Positions 28,244 through 42,100 of a stretch of 64,000 nucleotides of DNA are shown piece by piece. Made by a program: the position numbers and the translations under genes. A model generated the notes under the pieces. The model was not told where the DNA came from and searched no databases. It saw only the letters and a list, made by a program, of their open reading frames with translations. The DNA is from Aphelocoma coerulescens (Eukaryota > Chordata > Aves > Passeriformes > Corvidae): contig NC_091015.1 in the NCBI RefSeq assembly GCF_041296385.1, positions 53,014,345 to 53,078,344 on the forward strand. The letters are read 5' to 3'. Each line of letters begins with the position of its first letter. Position 1 is the first letter of the stretch.

Positions 28244-31200
28244 TACATTTCTTTTGGGGCTGTAAAATGCCATCCTGAATAAATAAATACATGCGCTTTC
28301 TCTTTTCATCTCGTACCAGACACTCGTGTTTTGCTGTGAGGTGCCTACAAAGGGCTTTGAATAGCAGCATGTTCCAGTGGGGAAAATTTTTGCATCCTGT
28401 TCCTTTGATCATGATAGCATGGTGAGAAGGAAGCAGACTGTCTTCATTTCTGTAACTAGGTAGGGTGCCCAACTTGACAAGGAAAAACAGTTCTTACCCT
28501 ACCAATTTGCTTTTTATGACCTGAAGAGCATTAGAACAATTTATGTATTTGTAAGTGCATTAGAAAGAAGCTTGAAAAGAAAATTGGCAAATTCCTCAGG
28601 AATCAGCATTCTTTTTCAGTCCTTAACATATTCTGGTCTATGAAATTATAATCTGTTTTCCTTGGTTTTTTTTTACTATGTTTTCCACAGTTACAAGGCT
28701 AGTGTCCTTTAGTGTTCCTGCTGCAGTGCATGAGACTGTTGACTAAAATTTCTAAACCGTGAATAAGCAAAAATATTTTATTGTTGCAGCAGCTACCAAG
28801 GCCATAAAGAGACACTCCTGAATTTACACTCCCAGCAGGCTGCAGCAAACATTTTTAATTCATCCATTCTAAGTCCCACCTGGTGCTGAGAGCTCAAGCC
28901 CAGGATGGAGTCCACCCAGAAACAACACGCATTGTTAAGTAAAACGTGCTCTCACAAACAAAATTTCCATCTTTTAAGGATGGAGCTAATTGTATTAGGT
29001 GTTTCAATGCTGATGTGAGTCAGGCAGATTACAAATGGTTCTCACCGGCTCTCACAAAAGTCAGGGTAGTTTTTATCTGCAGCTGAGAGGTACCCCAAAA
29101 GGATGTGTATTTTCTTTTCTTTCAAAACTACCCTGTGAATTCAAATAAACTCCTTCCTGCCAGAGGTGTGGCAGAAATTGCTGGTGGCCAGCACGAGCTT
29201 CTGGGAGCCATCAACATCTTTCTTAACTGAGTTTTGCAATTCATTCAAGAAATAGTTTGTTGCTCTCAGTAATTCATAAATGTTTTATTAAAATGTTGAT
29301 GGCATTGACTGGAAATGAAATAAAAGGATTTTTAATTTCTAAAAAGCCTGTAAGTAATTACCAGTTCATGCCTAGGAAACCATTCAACTTCAGTAGAGCC
29401 TCAGACCTTTTTTAGCATCTACCTCTATCTATTTTTTCGAGTGTAGAAGATTAGAATTAAGAAAACCTATTAAACAATTGAATGCCAGCTTTTACAATAA
29501 CTGTAATCTAATAAAAGATTAATGCATCACAGCAGATCTGTGTATGTTGCCAGTGGAAGTTTTTTGACTGAGCCATTAGAGGTGTGACTTTCATCACAGG
29601 CTAATGACTACACAAATAAAACAACCTTACAGTAAAAGAGTTTCAGAAGGCTTTTTTATGGTAATAAAAATTAATTGCCTACAATCAAAAGTGAAAATAT
29701 GAGTACACAAGGGAGATCCATTATTTGAAGTGAATCATAAAAATTGTTAGGAGAATTAAAAAGTTACAACACAAACAATGTGATTCCTATCACCACAATC
29801 TAAGTTTGCGATGAACAGTAGAGTTACCAGCTTTGTTTTGAAATTATAGCAACACTTTCATTGTTTGAGGACAATAAAGAGTAAAAATGTCATCTTTTAA
29901 AGGCACTTTCCATTTATAGACTGCGTTATTCAGGGACCAAGTGCTGAATCCACCAAAAACCGTATCATGTTTAAAATCATGACTCAAAACAACTTTGCAG
30001 GAATGATATGCAGCCACAGTTCTAATTACTTGCAGTACACAGGATAGATGGATTTTCTGTTCACTTGGGATTGTCACAGCAGCAACGAGCTGGGTGTTTC
30101 TGAGCGAGACACTTAGTGAAATATTACCTGGCACATTGAGTAGCCATGAAATTGGAGGGAAGGTTGGACACCCTTAAAGGTGTTTTTCTGCAACTCTGAA
30201 GCCATGAAATTGAACAGCAGCCAATCCCTTTAAAAGACCGCTCAGTAATGAGCTGTAAAAAGCAGGATAGTTCAGTGAGATGCTGCTTTATAAACAGTAG
30301 GAGAGAGATTTTGGCTAGCAGACAAACTCCTTCCAGCATCTTGATGAAGCAAGCATCGTTTTCCTGCTGGGAAGCTGCCCATTAGCATCAATCCTGACCA
30401 CTGCACTTTGTGTCTTCCAAAGGAGTATTTTACACTAATGACATTAACAAATATAAATTCAGATAGCACCTTTTAGCCTTACTGTGTGTGGTTTATCATT
30501 CCTAAACACAATTTGTAATCACAGTAACAACATATCTGAAGTAAAGTTAGGACATGGAAATACAGTAACACCTCCACAACTTGGTGTCAGGTTGATCATC
30601 TGATCTTAGTGGGAGCGTCAAGCGGTGGCAGTTGGGTTGCTGTTTAATAATGCAAAATACAGCTTCATGACTCCCTACACTGAGGAAGAGAACCTAGCCA
30701 GCAAAGGCTATTTATTTTCCTTTTCTCTATTTGCTGTTATCCAACTGTATTGGGTTTTTTCCAAAGATCTGCTACTGCCACACAAAACACGTGGCAGTGT
30801 CAATAGCTGTAAGGACATTATTTCCTGGAGGTTGTTGTGAGTGGTGTCCTCTCTCATTCTCAATGTAGAGCACAACCTGCTTTGGTAGGGTTCCTCCCTG
30901 ACCACCTGCTCACTTTGAATATTTTCTGGTGACAGTCTAGCAGGATAAATGCCAACCATGAAAACTTTTGTTTAATGCTGTAGTATGAAGCTAATTGAGC
31001 CCCAGCAGCCATGAGGGAGTGACAGAGAAAAACAGGTAAGCACAGCAGGATGGACTTAGTACCATCTGGATTCAGGAGTTCTTCATTACCGGGGTTTTCT
31101 CATTTTCTCCAAATTACTTCTGCTCTAGGGAGGGGTTACCCCCTGGAAATGAGCTCACTTTTGTTAGGTACTAAAATACATATTAACATACTGAACTTTA

Positions 31201-32099
31201 CGTGTTCACCTTTGGTGATCTCTGTCTAGGAACTCAAAGTTTGAATGGATGTGGGAGAAAACTTATGGAAAAGTTCATTTTTCTCTCACGTGAAATCTAA
31301 TACGTTTCTAATTTAGGTCATTCTGTTAGACCTGTGGTCTTTGGACCAAATTTTTTCATCACTGTACCTCCTAGTTCCTAGGAGCTGAATATGGTTCAGA
31401 AAAGGAGTTAGCAAATAAAAAAGTAGGAATTTTTTATTGTAAGTTAATTCATTCTGGACATTGAGATGTGAGCAACCTTCATAACATCAAATTTTGAAGC
31501 ACACAGGCCCTGTTTGCCTTCACTTTACCCATGGTTGAGGCAGCATATTTTGATTAGCCAGGGATCATTTAGACAATCCTTTAAAAGTTTGGCCAGTTTC
31601 ATTAGTCTTTGTGAGCCCACTGAGCCCGTCTAGTTGTTTTGGAAAGCACCAAAATCAGATCCTTAGGATGTTTTTTGTCTCTCAGAAGCTAAAAATTCTC
31701 ACAAACAGAAGGGTTTATCTACTGGTGGCAAAGATGTGGTTTCATCTTAGTGCAATATTTGAGACAGTGTCTTGGCTAATCCCGTCCTTCCTGGATGCTG
31801 TTAGCTGCAGCACCACTGGAAGATAAACCTGATGGTGACCTTCTGTGCAATTATGAATTTCTTACCTTACCCCTGCTCTCTCAAGTGCCTGTGTATTAGA
31901 AGAAAAAATGGCTCATAAGGATCTTGGGTATCCAAATCTTTGTGTTCACTTGTATGTCAAAGCTGTTGAAACTGGAAGGATTCTCATGTCCCATATGTAT
32001 CCATGTTGGATAGATCTCCACCATCTATGGCACAATAATAAGAACAAGATGCAGGCCTAGAAACTGACAAAAATGCAAACCTCAAAGCTGCCAAATCAA

Positions 32100-32480
32100 G
32101 TAAATTTGTCAGAGAAGCAGTGAAAGCATCTGCAGGCTGCATCTCATGAATTTCATAAGGAAGAGAATTCCACCAAATTGGGGCCAGGCATATTCCAGAT
32201 GGCACAGATGGTTTAGCAAGTGACAGATTGGAAACAGAACCCAAATTATGAGCAAGTACATAAACAGAAATCAAAATTTCTCCAATAGGTAGGAGTCAAA
32301 GTCTGAAGGGTCTTCAGAGACAATAATAACATGTTAATTTTAAGCCTTAAGAAGTAGCCAAATTGAACGCCTGAATAAGGATGGAAGATGACAAGTTGTG
32401 AGAAGAGCACACAACTTTTCAATAGCTGCCAAGCTTAGAGTAGATTCTCAGCAAAACAGAGAGGCAGAAAAAGGCCCCCC
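32100..32480. repeat. Possible ancient L3/CR1-type LINE relic
   Basis: The phrase around 32155-32200 (gaagagaattccaccaaa then ttggggcc) and the later 'ggtcttcagagacaataataacatg' area recall degenerate 3' ends of old amniote L3/CR1-like elements, by memory. No terminal microsatellite, poly-A or target duplication is visible and edges are arbitrary. Confidence 0.25.
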
Positions 32481-32998
32481 AAATGCAGCTATAGTCCAAC
32501 CTGTAAACTGCAGAAAAACAAGTCAAGATTTTGTTAACTGGCTCATTACAAAACCAGTCTGAAAGCTGGATGGAAAAAATGACATTGTTGTCTTTTTTAA
32601 TCAAAATCCAATTCAGACTGGCTTTTATGAGAGCCAATTTATAGATGGGTGAAAATGTGTAAATTATAAAAACACTAAGTACCCGTGACCACGTGAAGAA
32701 AATGTGTGAAAACAATAGGAGCAATGAAAGAAGAATCAGAAGTCAGAATATTTCAGTGTCAGTAAGGGAGGGAAGGAAATCACAGCAAAGCTAATCCTCA
32801 GAATGGCACATGGGGAAAAGTGAGGAATCTTAGCTCTGACTTAAACAAAGACTGATTATTTTATTATCTAGTAATACAAGCCACCATATGTACTGTCTTA
32901 AAATTCAAGACAGCAAAACATTTTAATTAATTGAATAATAATTGCATTTTAGGGGCAGTATAAGAACTTTTGACTGTGAAAACATCGATTATAGGTTC

Positions 32999-33056
32999 AT
33001 GTGTATGTGTATGTACATATGTGCACACAGAGATATGTTTATACACACAGACATGT
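32999..33056. repeat. Degenerate TG/CA dinucleotide-rich tract
   Basis: Alternating purine-pyrimidine sequence (gtgtatgtgtatgtacat ... acacacagac), a decayed microsatellite with some Z-DNA-forming character. Confidence 0.75.
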
Positions 33057-36000
33057 AAAATGCATGGATAAAATTTTACAGCTGCAAGCGTCTCCTACTC
33101 CCTTTAAGCCAATGGTAATAAGGCTTTCAGAAACCCATCCCCTTTGTGGCAGTGCTGTCCTTCATTGCTGATGAATCCCTAGATGTTAAACACGGGCTAT
33201 GGTCCTTATTCACGTGTGAGAGATGGTTTTGGGGCCCAGGGAAGGACTTCTATAGAATCAGAGTGCCAGGGAACATGCTGTGGAGCGGCTCTGTCTTAAT
33301 ACCTTCTAGACTTCTCCGGCATTATGGACAGCAAGTATTTTCCTGGTAAAAGGTCAAAATAATAAAAGCAGTGGTGGTTTGCTGTTTCAGGCACGGTTAG
33401 CTCTTCCGTGTGGTCCTTTTACAGAGGGGCTGTGGACATTCTTTTCCTGCTCTTCTTTAAGGAGCTGAATATGTTCCATCTCCTACAGCCACATGAAGAA
33501 AGCTGGAGAGCCTCAGTAGCTTTGCTCTGTCCCACCATGCACACATACATTCCCCTTCAGTTTTCAGGGTTGCAGAGGGCCATTTAATCTGATAGGTTTT
33601 GTTTATGCTTTTATCTGGCCAAGTGCACTAAATGCATATCCCCAGGATCCAGGCCAAGCTCTAGATTTATTCTAATGTGGATCCAAGGAACTGTCCTAAG
33701 CAGGGCTTGCTCCATAGTACTTTGGTGTAAAACTGTATCATAGCTCTTCTGTCACCCACTGTCAGAAATTGTTCAAAGAGAGTATGTGTGGCCTATGAAC
33801 AACCCATAAAACGTCTGAGAAAATTAAGGAGGAAAAAAAAGTGTGTTTATGTTGAGCAGTTTTGCCTGCTGGCCAGGCAGGTCACCTCTTTTTTTCATGT
33901 TTTAATCTGGTCTATCTGCAATATCATCTCTGTACCGTCTCCCTAGTTTCTTTATTTTCTTGTCAGTCTCTGCCCTACTCCTTGCCCCACTGCCTTTCTG
34001 AATTTCTTTGATATTCAGATTGACTGAAATATGCTCTCAGATCAAGCAGTGGAAAAAAAGCAGTAATTTAAGCCTCATTATAAATCCCAGATAGGCACTA
34101 GAGGTTTCTCTCCATATCTGCCTCCCTTCCCTCCAAACATCACCAGAATGTTTTCAGGGTCTGATACTGCCTGCCTCCTCTATCTTTCCTGAATAAGGGA
34201 GAAAAATTCCCTGTGGGTGGGGAACGCAGAGATGCTAAAGCCTCTTGTCTCCTCTGATGTGCAGCACGTGCCGATTGCGCGGGAAGGAGGGGAGGGAGCA
34301 CTGCCGGGGGAAACGCGTGCTGTGTTCCTTGGGTAAAGGCAGCAAGCCTGTAGCTTAATGAATCAGCGGCTTTCATCTGAAGAGGGGCTTGCACAACGTC
34401 CCTAATTGGATTTCTCTGAAGAACTGCAGGTCCTAGATCATCGCCTGAAAGGGGGAGGTGGTAACAAATGTGGATGATGTGTGGTGTTGCTTAAAGGAAA
34501 GGGAGGGTACTGGGTTGGAGACAGTGTCAGCACCAGCCTTGTGTGGCTGCTGTGATATGACGGGTCCCACATCAGTGATGGCATTTCAGGCACAGCAGGA
34601 CACCCTATTAAAAACAGGAGAAAACTGCCAGCCTTCCTACAACAACACAGCCTCCTGTGTGACAATTTATCCAACCCTAAAGGATGCCAGCATCCCTGGG
34701 GGACATCTGCATTCCCACCTCGCTCCCCCATCACTCACCCTGACTGAAGTTGTGCCATCCATCTTTGGGCTCACCCCACTGACTCCAGTGTCTCCATGGG
34801 GTGTGTGATGTGGATGCTGGGGGCACTGGCAGGTGGTCTCTTGGGAGCTCATGAGGTAGGAGCCTGCATTAGGGCTATGCCAGGGAGCAGACAACTGACT
34901 GCTAATTAAACATGGCTTTAGGCTGTTGTCACTACACCTTTGAGAAGATGGTTAAAGGAGAAATGCATTGATGTGTTCTCTGTTAGAAAAGAAGTGTTTA
35001 AAGTCTCCATGTATGTCCCACCATATGTGCAGGTGCAGGTGTTCTTTCAACGGGGGCTTGTGAAAATATGTGGTGGGCTCTCACTAAGTGAGAGGAGGCA
35101 GATACCAATAAATTTTCCTGATGACTGGGAATTCCCCTGCAGTTCCTTGGGTGACCATATTTTGCACCTCCTGTAATTGCTGTTGATTTCAAAGAAAGCA
35201 AAGAGACAAATTGGGTTTCTCTGTGTATGAAAGAGTGTATTCACTGGTGACAACTTTGTCAGAAACCAAATGGAGTCTTTAAACTAGGAGTAGATTATCT
35301 GACCTGTCTTTTTTTTTTCCTTATTCCCTCTATTATGACTGTTAATTTTTTTCTAAGTAATTTTGTTCTTTCCCTTTCACAGTTCCACTTCAGATGCTTG
35401 ATCCTGCCTAGTACTTTCTCTCTGACCTCACAGGCTGTTGCCATGGAAATTCAGCTTGGTAACTTCAGTGATGGATTAGGCGGAAGACAAAAGATAGACT
35501 GGATAGAAAAATGTTACCAAAAATCCATAAAATAAAACGCCTTAACACCAACGTGGCATTAAGAAGCAGGATTCTTTACTTGGTGCCAGATACACAAGGG
35601 GATATTTCCACCAAAATATCGCCCATGCTGAGTGCAGAAAAGGCTCCTCGTGTTTATATACTATAGTTTACATACATATTCATTGTTTTCCCAGAAGAAA
35701 CACACATATGATAATCATTTCCTCGGAGTCATCAGCACATTTCCTCCCCCCATCAGCCACATGCGTTCTCTTGCCCCAGGGGTCTCTCTGGTGGGCTTTG
35801 GTGGTCACTAACCCTAAAGTTGTAGCTCACTGTGTGATTAACTCGATATTACTTCCCAAAAATGGAGCTGAGGTGGCACAACTAGTCTAGTTTATTACTT
35901 TGGAGACCCTTGATCAACAAAGCATGTTCTCCCATCCCTCTCCTTGGTTAATGTTTAACACGATCCTCCTCACTGTGCGGTTTCCTAGGTTGATGGTTTT

Positions 36001-37420
36001 GCAAAATAATCATTGTCTTTTCCCTACCAGCTGAGCAAACAGTTCTTCATCTGGCAACAAAATGAATCTTCATTTGCTGAAAGGGCAAGACTGGTTGTGG
36101 CTGTGCTACTACCAAGTCTGAGGAAGCTGCTGAAAGGAAAGTCCTGACTCTGGATTTGCCACATGATGCCTGGGATCAGGCTCTGGACCATGTGTGACTG
36201 CACCAGGAAAGTGGTATACCTGGCAGCCCAGTGCTGGAGGAGGGGGTTCAGTCTGTGCCTTTGCCTACCACAGGTGGGTGACATCTCAGTGGCTTGCAGA
36301 CAGGTGCCAGAATTTAATCAGCATTTCATCAGCCCCTGCTGGGAACTAGGGCTACTAGGGCTCCAGTGGTCTATATGGCTGCAAATCATTGATTTATCAA
36401 GCCAAAGCACACAAGGCTCTCTGAAATACTTGCATTTCTGTGGAAGTTCTTACAGAAATCCCCCAAGAAGAAGCTCTCTATTAGGAAGGCAAGGCCAGAT
36501 GTCCATTTAATGTTTTGTCTTACTGCACTTTATCTTTGCTGTAGAAAGTTGTGATGGGTATTCCTTGGCCTGCTTGCCCCCATGGGTTTATGTGGTGATT
36601 TCAGTGGGTTTCCAAGAGGGTGGGTGAGCAGTGCTGCTGCTCCCACACAGTGCTGCACGTGTTGCAGCGGGTGCATGGATAGGGCCACCAGATGTGCAGC
36701 ACTTTGCCTATCAGCTCCTGAGAACCCCACAGCTTCCAGGATGCTGCTTGACATTTTGGTACAATCTGACAACTTGCAGTGTGTGTGCCCAGAGCGCTGT
36801 ATTGCTGTCACTGTGCTGGATGTGGGCCAAGCATCCAAAGGGCAGTGAGTTGGTTAATATGGTAATCACGTTGCATCCTAGTCTCTCCATATCACAGAGC
36901 TTTCCATTCCTGTTCATGACTCTGCCACATTTTTCTCTAAGGGCAAATGTGACTTAAGCGAAGTGGCAGAAGGGAAAGAGACTAGTCAGCATTCATCAGG
37001 GAAAAGAGAGATCTGTGGTGTAAAACAGTAATATTTGGGATTATAAACATCAGGAGCAACTCCCACCACTGCTGGATACAGTCTTTTTGGTCTGATAAAT
37101 CTTTGAGGACTGGGAGCCGAAATACGCAACAGGAGTGCTGGAAAGTTAATAACCCAGTGAGGGTCAAGAAGCCTTGGGGTGGCAGGGACTTCCATGTCCA
37201 GTCCATCAAAAAGAAGGGGGAGCTGACATATTTCAGAAGAGGTGGTGCCTGTTCTCTGAGGGATGAGAGCTGCAGCAGCTGGAGATTGTGCAGCTGGCTG
37301 CAGGCAGTGTTTAACAGCTGGCTTAGCATCCAGCCCTACTGAAGGGCAGAGCTGTCCTCACACCGTGGGAGTTATTTGGGTTCCCAGCATGATTTTATCC
37401 TCCTGCCAAGGATTAGAGCA

Positions 37421-37473
37421 GTACAGGGCCTGTGCCATTCTGTGGGGACAGAATAGGGCACAGGAGCTTGTAC
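37421..37473 (+). other. Stable hairpin, 15-bp stem with 2-base bulge
   Basis: cctgtgcc plus attctgt (37429-37443) pair with acagaat and ggcacagg (37448-37464) around a gggg loop, with a 2-base ag bulge on the 3' arm. An outer gtac/gtac pairing adds four pairs across an internal loop. It is shorter than a typical pre-microRNA. Confidence 0.6.
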
Positions 37474-38025
37474 AAAATGAGGGCCAAGCTGAAGGTTTTG
37501 GCTAAAGCCACTTTAGATTGGTGGATCCACTGATGGCAGTGGCCCCAGGATCAGACCTTGAATCTTTGTATCTTGTCTTGAACAAACATGAACCTTTTTA
37601 AATGTGGGGTTATGTCATCCTAAGAATTTGCCAGCATTCCCAGCCCCAGAAATGAACTCTGGAGTCTCCAGCTGCACCTACTTCTCCCGGGTTTGTGCAG
37701 GCTGAATTTGGTGGTATTACTCTGAGCTCCTTGGCACAAGGGCTCTCAGTTGCTACATGCTGGTAGTGGGCTTAGGCTCATGGAAACTTGCTTCTGGCTG
37801 CTTTTTCCAGTTTCTTGGGCACAGCTTGGCCTCATGAACAAGCAGAACATGGGTAGGCAGAGCATAGGGAAGGAAGAGGGCTGTGATGCACCCATCCAAT
37901 TTCTTCTTTGTCGCAGTCCTTTGCTATCAAATTGGGTATTGTATTTTAATGGAGAATATAGAAACGTTGTTCATGCAACGCACTGCTCATAGTGCTCATA
38001 CATTTCCCACCATCAATCTGAAATA

Positions 38026-38052
38026 AAATACTGATTGATATGATCAGTATTT
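38026..38052. other. 10-bp inverted repeat
   Basis: aaatactgat (38026-38035) and its exact reverse complement atcagtattt (38043-38052) are separated by seven bases. Chance occurrence is plausible in AT-rich DNA. Confidence 0.55.
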
Positions 38053-39061
38053 GATCAGCAAAGCTGTAATATCACCAGATGAACCAGAAGAACTTTCAGC
38101 TCAGTGGCAGAATCCTTTCTTTATGTATCTATACAATACTTCAAAAATATTTGCAAGGAATTTATTTCCAGTTGGGTCTAAGTCCTTCAGAAAACTCTAG
38201 ATTTATTACCTCTGTCGTGTGCAAAATACCTTCTTTATACCTCATATCAGCTTCTTTTCAAACCAGGTGGTACTTAGAGTTTATGGCATAGTACATTATA
38301 GTCACTTAGCATCATGCATATTGTGTTCTTCCATGGCTCTAAATGTTAAAAGACACCTTTTTGCCCTATTTGAAAGGAGGGGGAGAGCAGAAAACACATG
38401 TATTAGCAAAATTGCTGTCATTTATTTCATCACATCAAGGTTGAAATAACCAATCCATTATAAGAGAGGTAATGCATCATTCATTATTTGCTGCTTGCTA
38501 TGGCAAGCCACTGGCTCAGCACATACAGACTTATGGATTTGGTATGTGGAAAACTGTAATGAATGTGCAGTTGTGATGAGCAAAATTGATGCTAATATTT
38601 ACTGCTCTACACAACTGCTGTATATCAACTGCTTCCCCCTCCCTTCCTATTTGCCCCCCTCTGTACATGCAGGCAAATGTTCCAGCTATTTAATTTCCAT
38701 CCCAGCTATCACTCAGTAGCAAGCTCATCAGCAGGGGCTCCAACTCTTTAGAGAACAAAAATAGAACAGAAACCTGAGGGAGACTGGTTTGCCATGCCAC
38801 TGTGCCCTCCTCTTTGGCTGCTGTTGTGCCTGTGTGTGAGGGCACCTCCAAAAAGATGCTGGCTGTGAACTTCTCTCTCCACGAAATAGTTTAATCAAAA
38901 TATTTTGGATCAACTGGGGGATGTCTGGCTGTGCAAAGTGGCAGTGAAATTTGGCATCAAATGTTTGGAACGACTGTAACAACATAATACCTTATAGTGG
39001 CGTATATGTATTATACTTTTTATTTTTATATCTAGAAAGACATTAAAAGATATATGTGATT

Positions 39062-39095
<34 letters not shown>

Positions 39096-39102
39096 CAGAT
39101 AG
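39062..39102. repeat. GATA tetranucleotide microsatellite
   Basis: About ten GATA units in a row, interrupted once by GACA near the 3' end. Likely polymorphic in length. Confidence 0.97.
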
Positions 39103-42100
39103 TGAGACAAATAGATCTGTTACTGTATTCTTACAAAGCCACCCGGTTGCACACCCCATAATAAGACCCTTTATTTAAGCCCCTGCTCCATTCATGGCAG
39201 GGTCAGAGTGAGGCATAAATAGGCTGAATTAGCTGTGTCCTGCCCCACTGTGAGTGGGAAGAGGACAGGGCACCATGGGGATACAACAGTCTCTGTCCTT
39301 GCACTCCCAGGAGTTGCAGACAGCCCTTCTGCAGCTTCAAAGGAGAGTTCCTTTGGCAAGTCCTGGAAAGGCAGGGATGGGCAGGGCAGCATGCCTAATG
39401 TCAAGGCTTGGGTGGCTTTCCATGTGTTCCCTAATGTTCTTTGCATGCAGCCTTGAGGTTCTTTTTGAAGTGAAGCAGCAACATCTATATGTACAAGCCT
39501 AGATGTTCAGAGTCACCTGTCTAGCGATGCAACAGGGCATGCTTGAGGCTTGGTGCTTATAGTTTCTGGACTCATTAACTACATGTTCAGGAAGTGGATC
39601 CATAAAATTAATTAACCTTGAATGATGCATCAGTACTCCCTATGGTGCAGACATCAGCCCCCTACTCTCATTTTTGCAGTATGGACAGCAAGAGCACGCT
39701 CCAGGATTAGTTCTAGCCAGAACACAGCTGCTCCACATGCGCATCCCAGGCAGCCTGAGCCTGTGCTAAACCACCTGCCCTTTGGAAAGGCAGGGAGAAA
39801 CACAGGGTCACCTGATCACCAATGTAAGTTGTTTCATATGCAGTGCAATAGCATCATTGCCACTATTGCAATGTATCATTATTTTCAGGATCTGATATGT
39901 TTTTCTAATAAAATTTTCCTGTTTTCCTGATTGCTGAGTTGCAGATGGTTTATAACTACCACTATCGTATTATTTTTAAATAGGAAGGCTGTATGCTCAC
40001 TGGAAGTCTGAGTGGCAAACCTCCTATTAATTTGTCTCTCCACCTTTCAGCATTCCTATGTCACCCACTTAAGTCAAATGGGAGTTGTGTGATGCACCTT
40101 GGGGAGCAAATCCCTGTAAATATGCAAACACTGAAACTTATTTCTAAAGAGGAACAGCTTCACCATTATGGTTGGTTTCTCAAAACAGCCAGAAGATAAC
40201 AGGTCCAAACTTGTTCTCAGCTCTGTTTCTGTAACCCCTGTGATTTTAGTGCATTGCAGGTGCCTCGTGGACAGGCAGATCCTGCTTCTCTGTGTGTGTT
40301 GTTTTGTCCTGATCATCATCAGAGCACCAGGGTGAGATTGAACCTGACAAGGAAGCCTCATGGCACAGGTGGACTATGCAGGCTTTTTGTGTTAGAAGCA
40401 TGAAGCAAAAATGGCAGAGCAGGTACCTGGGTCCTTGAGCTATCTTCTGCCCACAGCACTTGCCCTTCGTCCCCATAAAAAATGTATTTCAGCATCTCAG
40501 TGACCCTTCCTTCTGATGATCAAGATATGGGCATTTCTGTCTCAGTATTCTCTATTTGCCAGGAGAGCTTGAGCAGGAGCAAAACAAGTCATTCATGGCT
40601 CACTAGAGCAGTGAGTGGTTGCAGCTTCTGACAGCGTGACAACTGAGTAATAGCATGTTTTCACATGGTGGCCCCGCGTGATGTCCTCAGTGTCTTTATG
40701 CTGTACTAGAGATTCCCTGTCCCAGGGAATGACGTGTGAAACGGGGCAGTTACATGGTGTTTCATAACCACTGCCTTTGGCTAAGGATGTGCATGCAGTT
40801 ACACTGGTCAGAGGGTTTTCAAGTGCAAATAATTTTTAGCTAAAAAGGGACTAGAGGTAAATCAGCTTTTTTATTTGTCTGTATATCTTATATGCAACAA
40901 AAGAAGTTGGTTTTAAATCACCCAACTCATATTCCTCCTTGAACCTTCCAATACGAGCATTTGGGGTTGGGGGTTATACTTCCAGTGGCTCAGACTTTTG
41001 AAAATCTCATTTACTCTATCAAAGCTGCAGAAGACAAGCATGGGTACAAGTATTCCTTAGAGAATGACCAGATGGCTACAGTGTCCCTGCAATGCCTAAC
41101 ATAGAGGAGGCTCCTCATCTGACCAACGTATCTCAGTGTGAAAGTCATAAATATATCAGATGATGATAATACCCCTAGGCAGGCTTTGTGAGCATGCTTC
41201 TGGCCATGGTCTGGGGTGCAAGGTTCAGCTTGAAAGATGGGGCTGCCAAAGCAGGCAGTGAGCAAGGATCTGAGGGAAGTCCTACACACGTTCCCAATAG
41301 TCATTGTGGTAGGGTTCCTGTCTGTGAGACATAAGGAACAGATTAAAATTTCCCCAAACAGCCTATGATTATCTGATGCTAGGAGCAAAAATGTCTCTTC
41401 TAGGAAAGAAGAAAGCCACAGTCCCACTCAGGAGCATGTAGGCTCTTCCAAAGCTAATTTATGATGGAGGTGTGGGAATTGTTAATTACTTCTGTGGAAA
41501 CAAAACCACTGTTACTGCTTCAGATTGGTTTCTTTTTCCAGGCTCTTCCCCAGTTTTCACTTGTTCCTAATTTTCTCAAGAAAAGTTCCTTGAGGGGTAG
41601 CAATGTACCTTTCAGGCTTGGCTCAGTCTAAAGGTGAATATTTTGAGAACTCGCAGCAAAAGCAGCCTGGCTGTTTTTATGATATGTGGGTGTGAAGAGA
41701 AACCAGCTATTCCTATTTGTTCCGGTTGCAGCTTCTCTGACCTCATAACTCAAGAAGAGCTGATGCTAGGAAATTTGAACCCAGCTTGTTTTATAGACCT
41801 CAGTGATGAAGGAGAAAACAGTTCATGTCTGAAGAAAATCAATTCAATATTTCTGGAGTTGGGAGCAATTAGAATTGAAGGCCAAATTCTGCTTTGAAAT
41901 ACTGCAGCACAGCCCTACTGAAATGCCAGTCCGAGGGCAGAGCTCATCCTGGCACAGTTTGTACATATTGATGAAGAATTTAATTTTTCCTAGAGTGTTA
42001 AACAGAGGTTGAAGGGAGGAATGTCAGATTTATTCTGCATGAAAGGGCCAGTTCCAGCTCTGATGCCAAACTATGAGCCAAAGTATAAATAATGTTCATT

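Larger units (their letters stand above)
23248..32099. other. Non-coding DNA, probable TMEM108 intron
   Basis: No coding sequence recognised. It has an A-rich run at 24419-24443, a small CATG/CATA repeat at 28219-28243, and AT-rich homeodomain-motif-dense stretches at about 26230-26480 and 29220-29880 that could be conserved enhancers. Confidence 0.55.
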
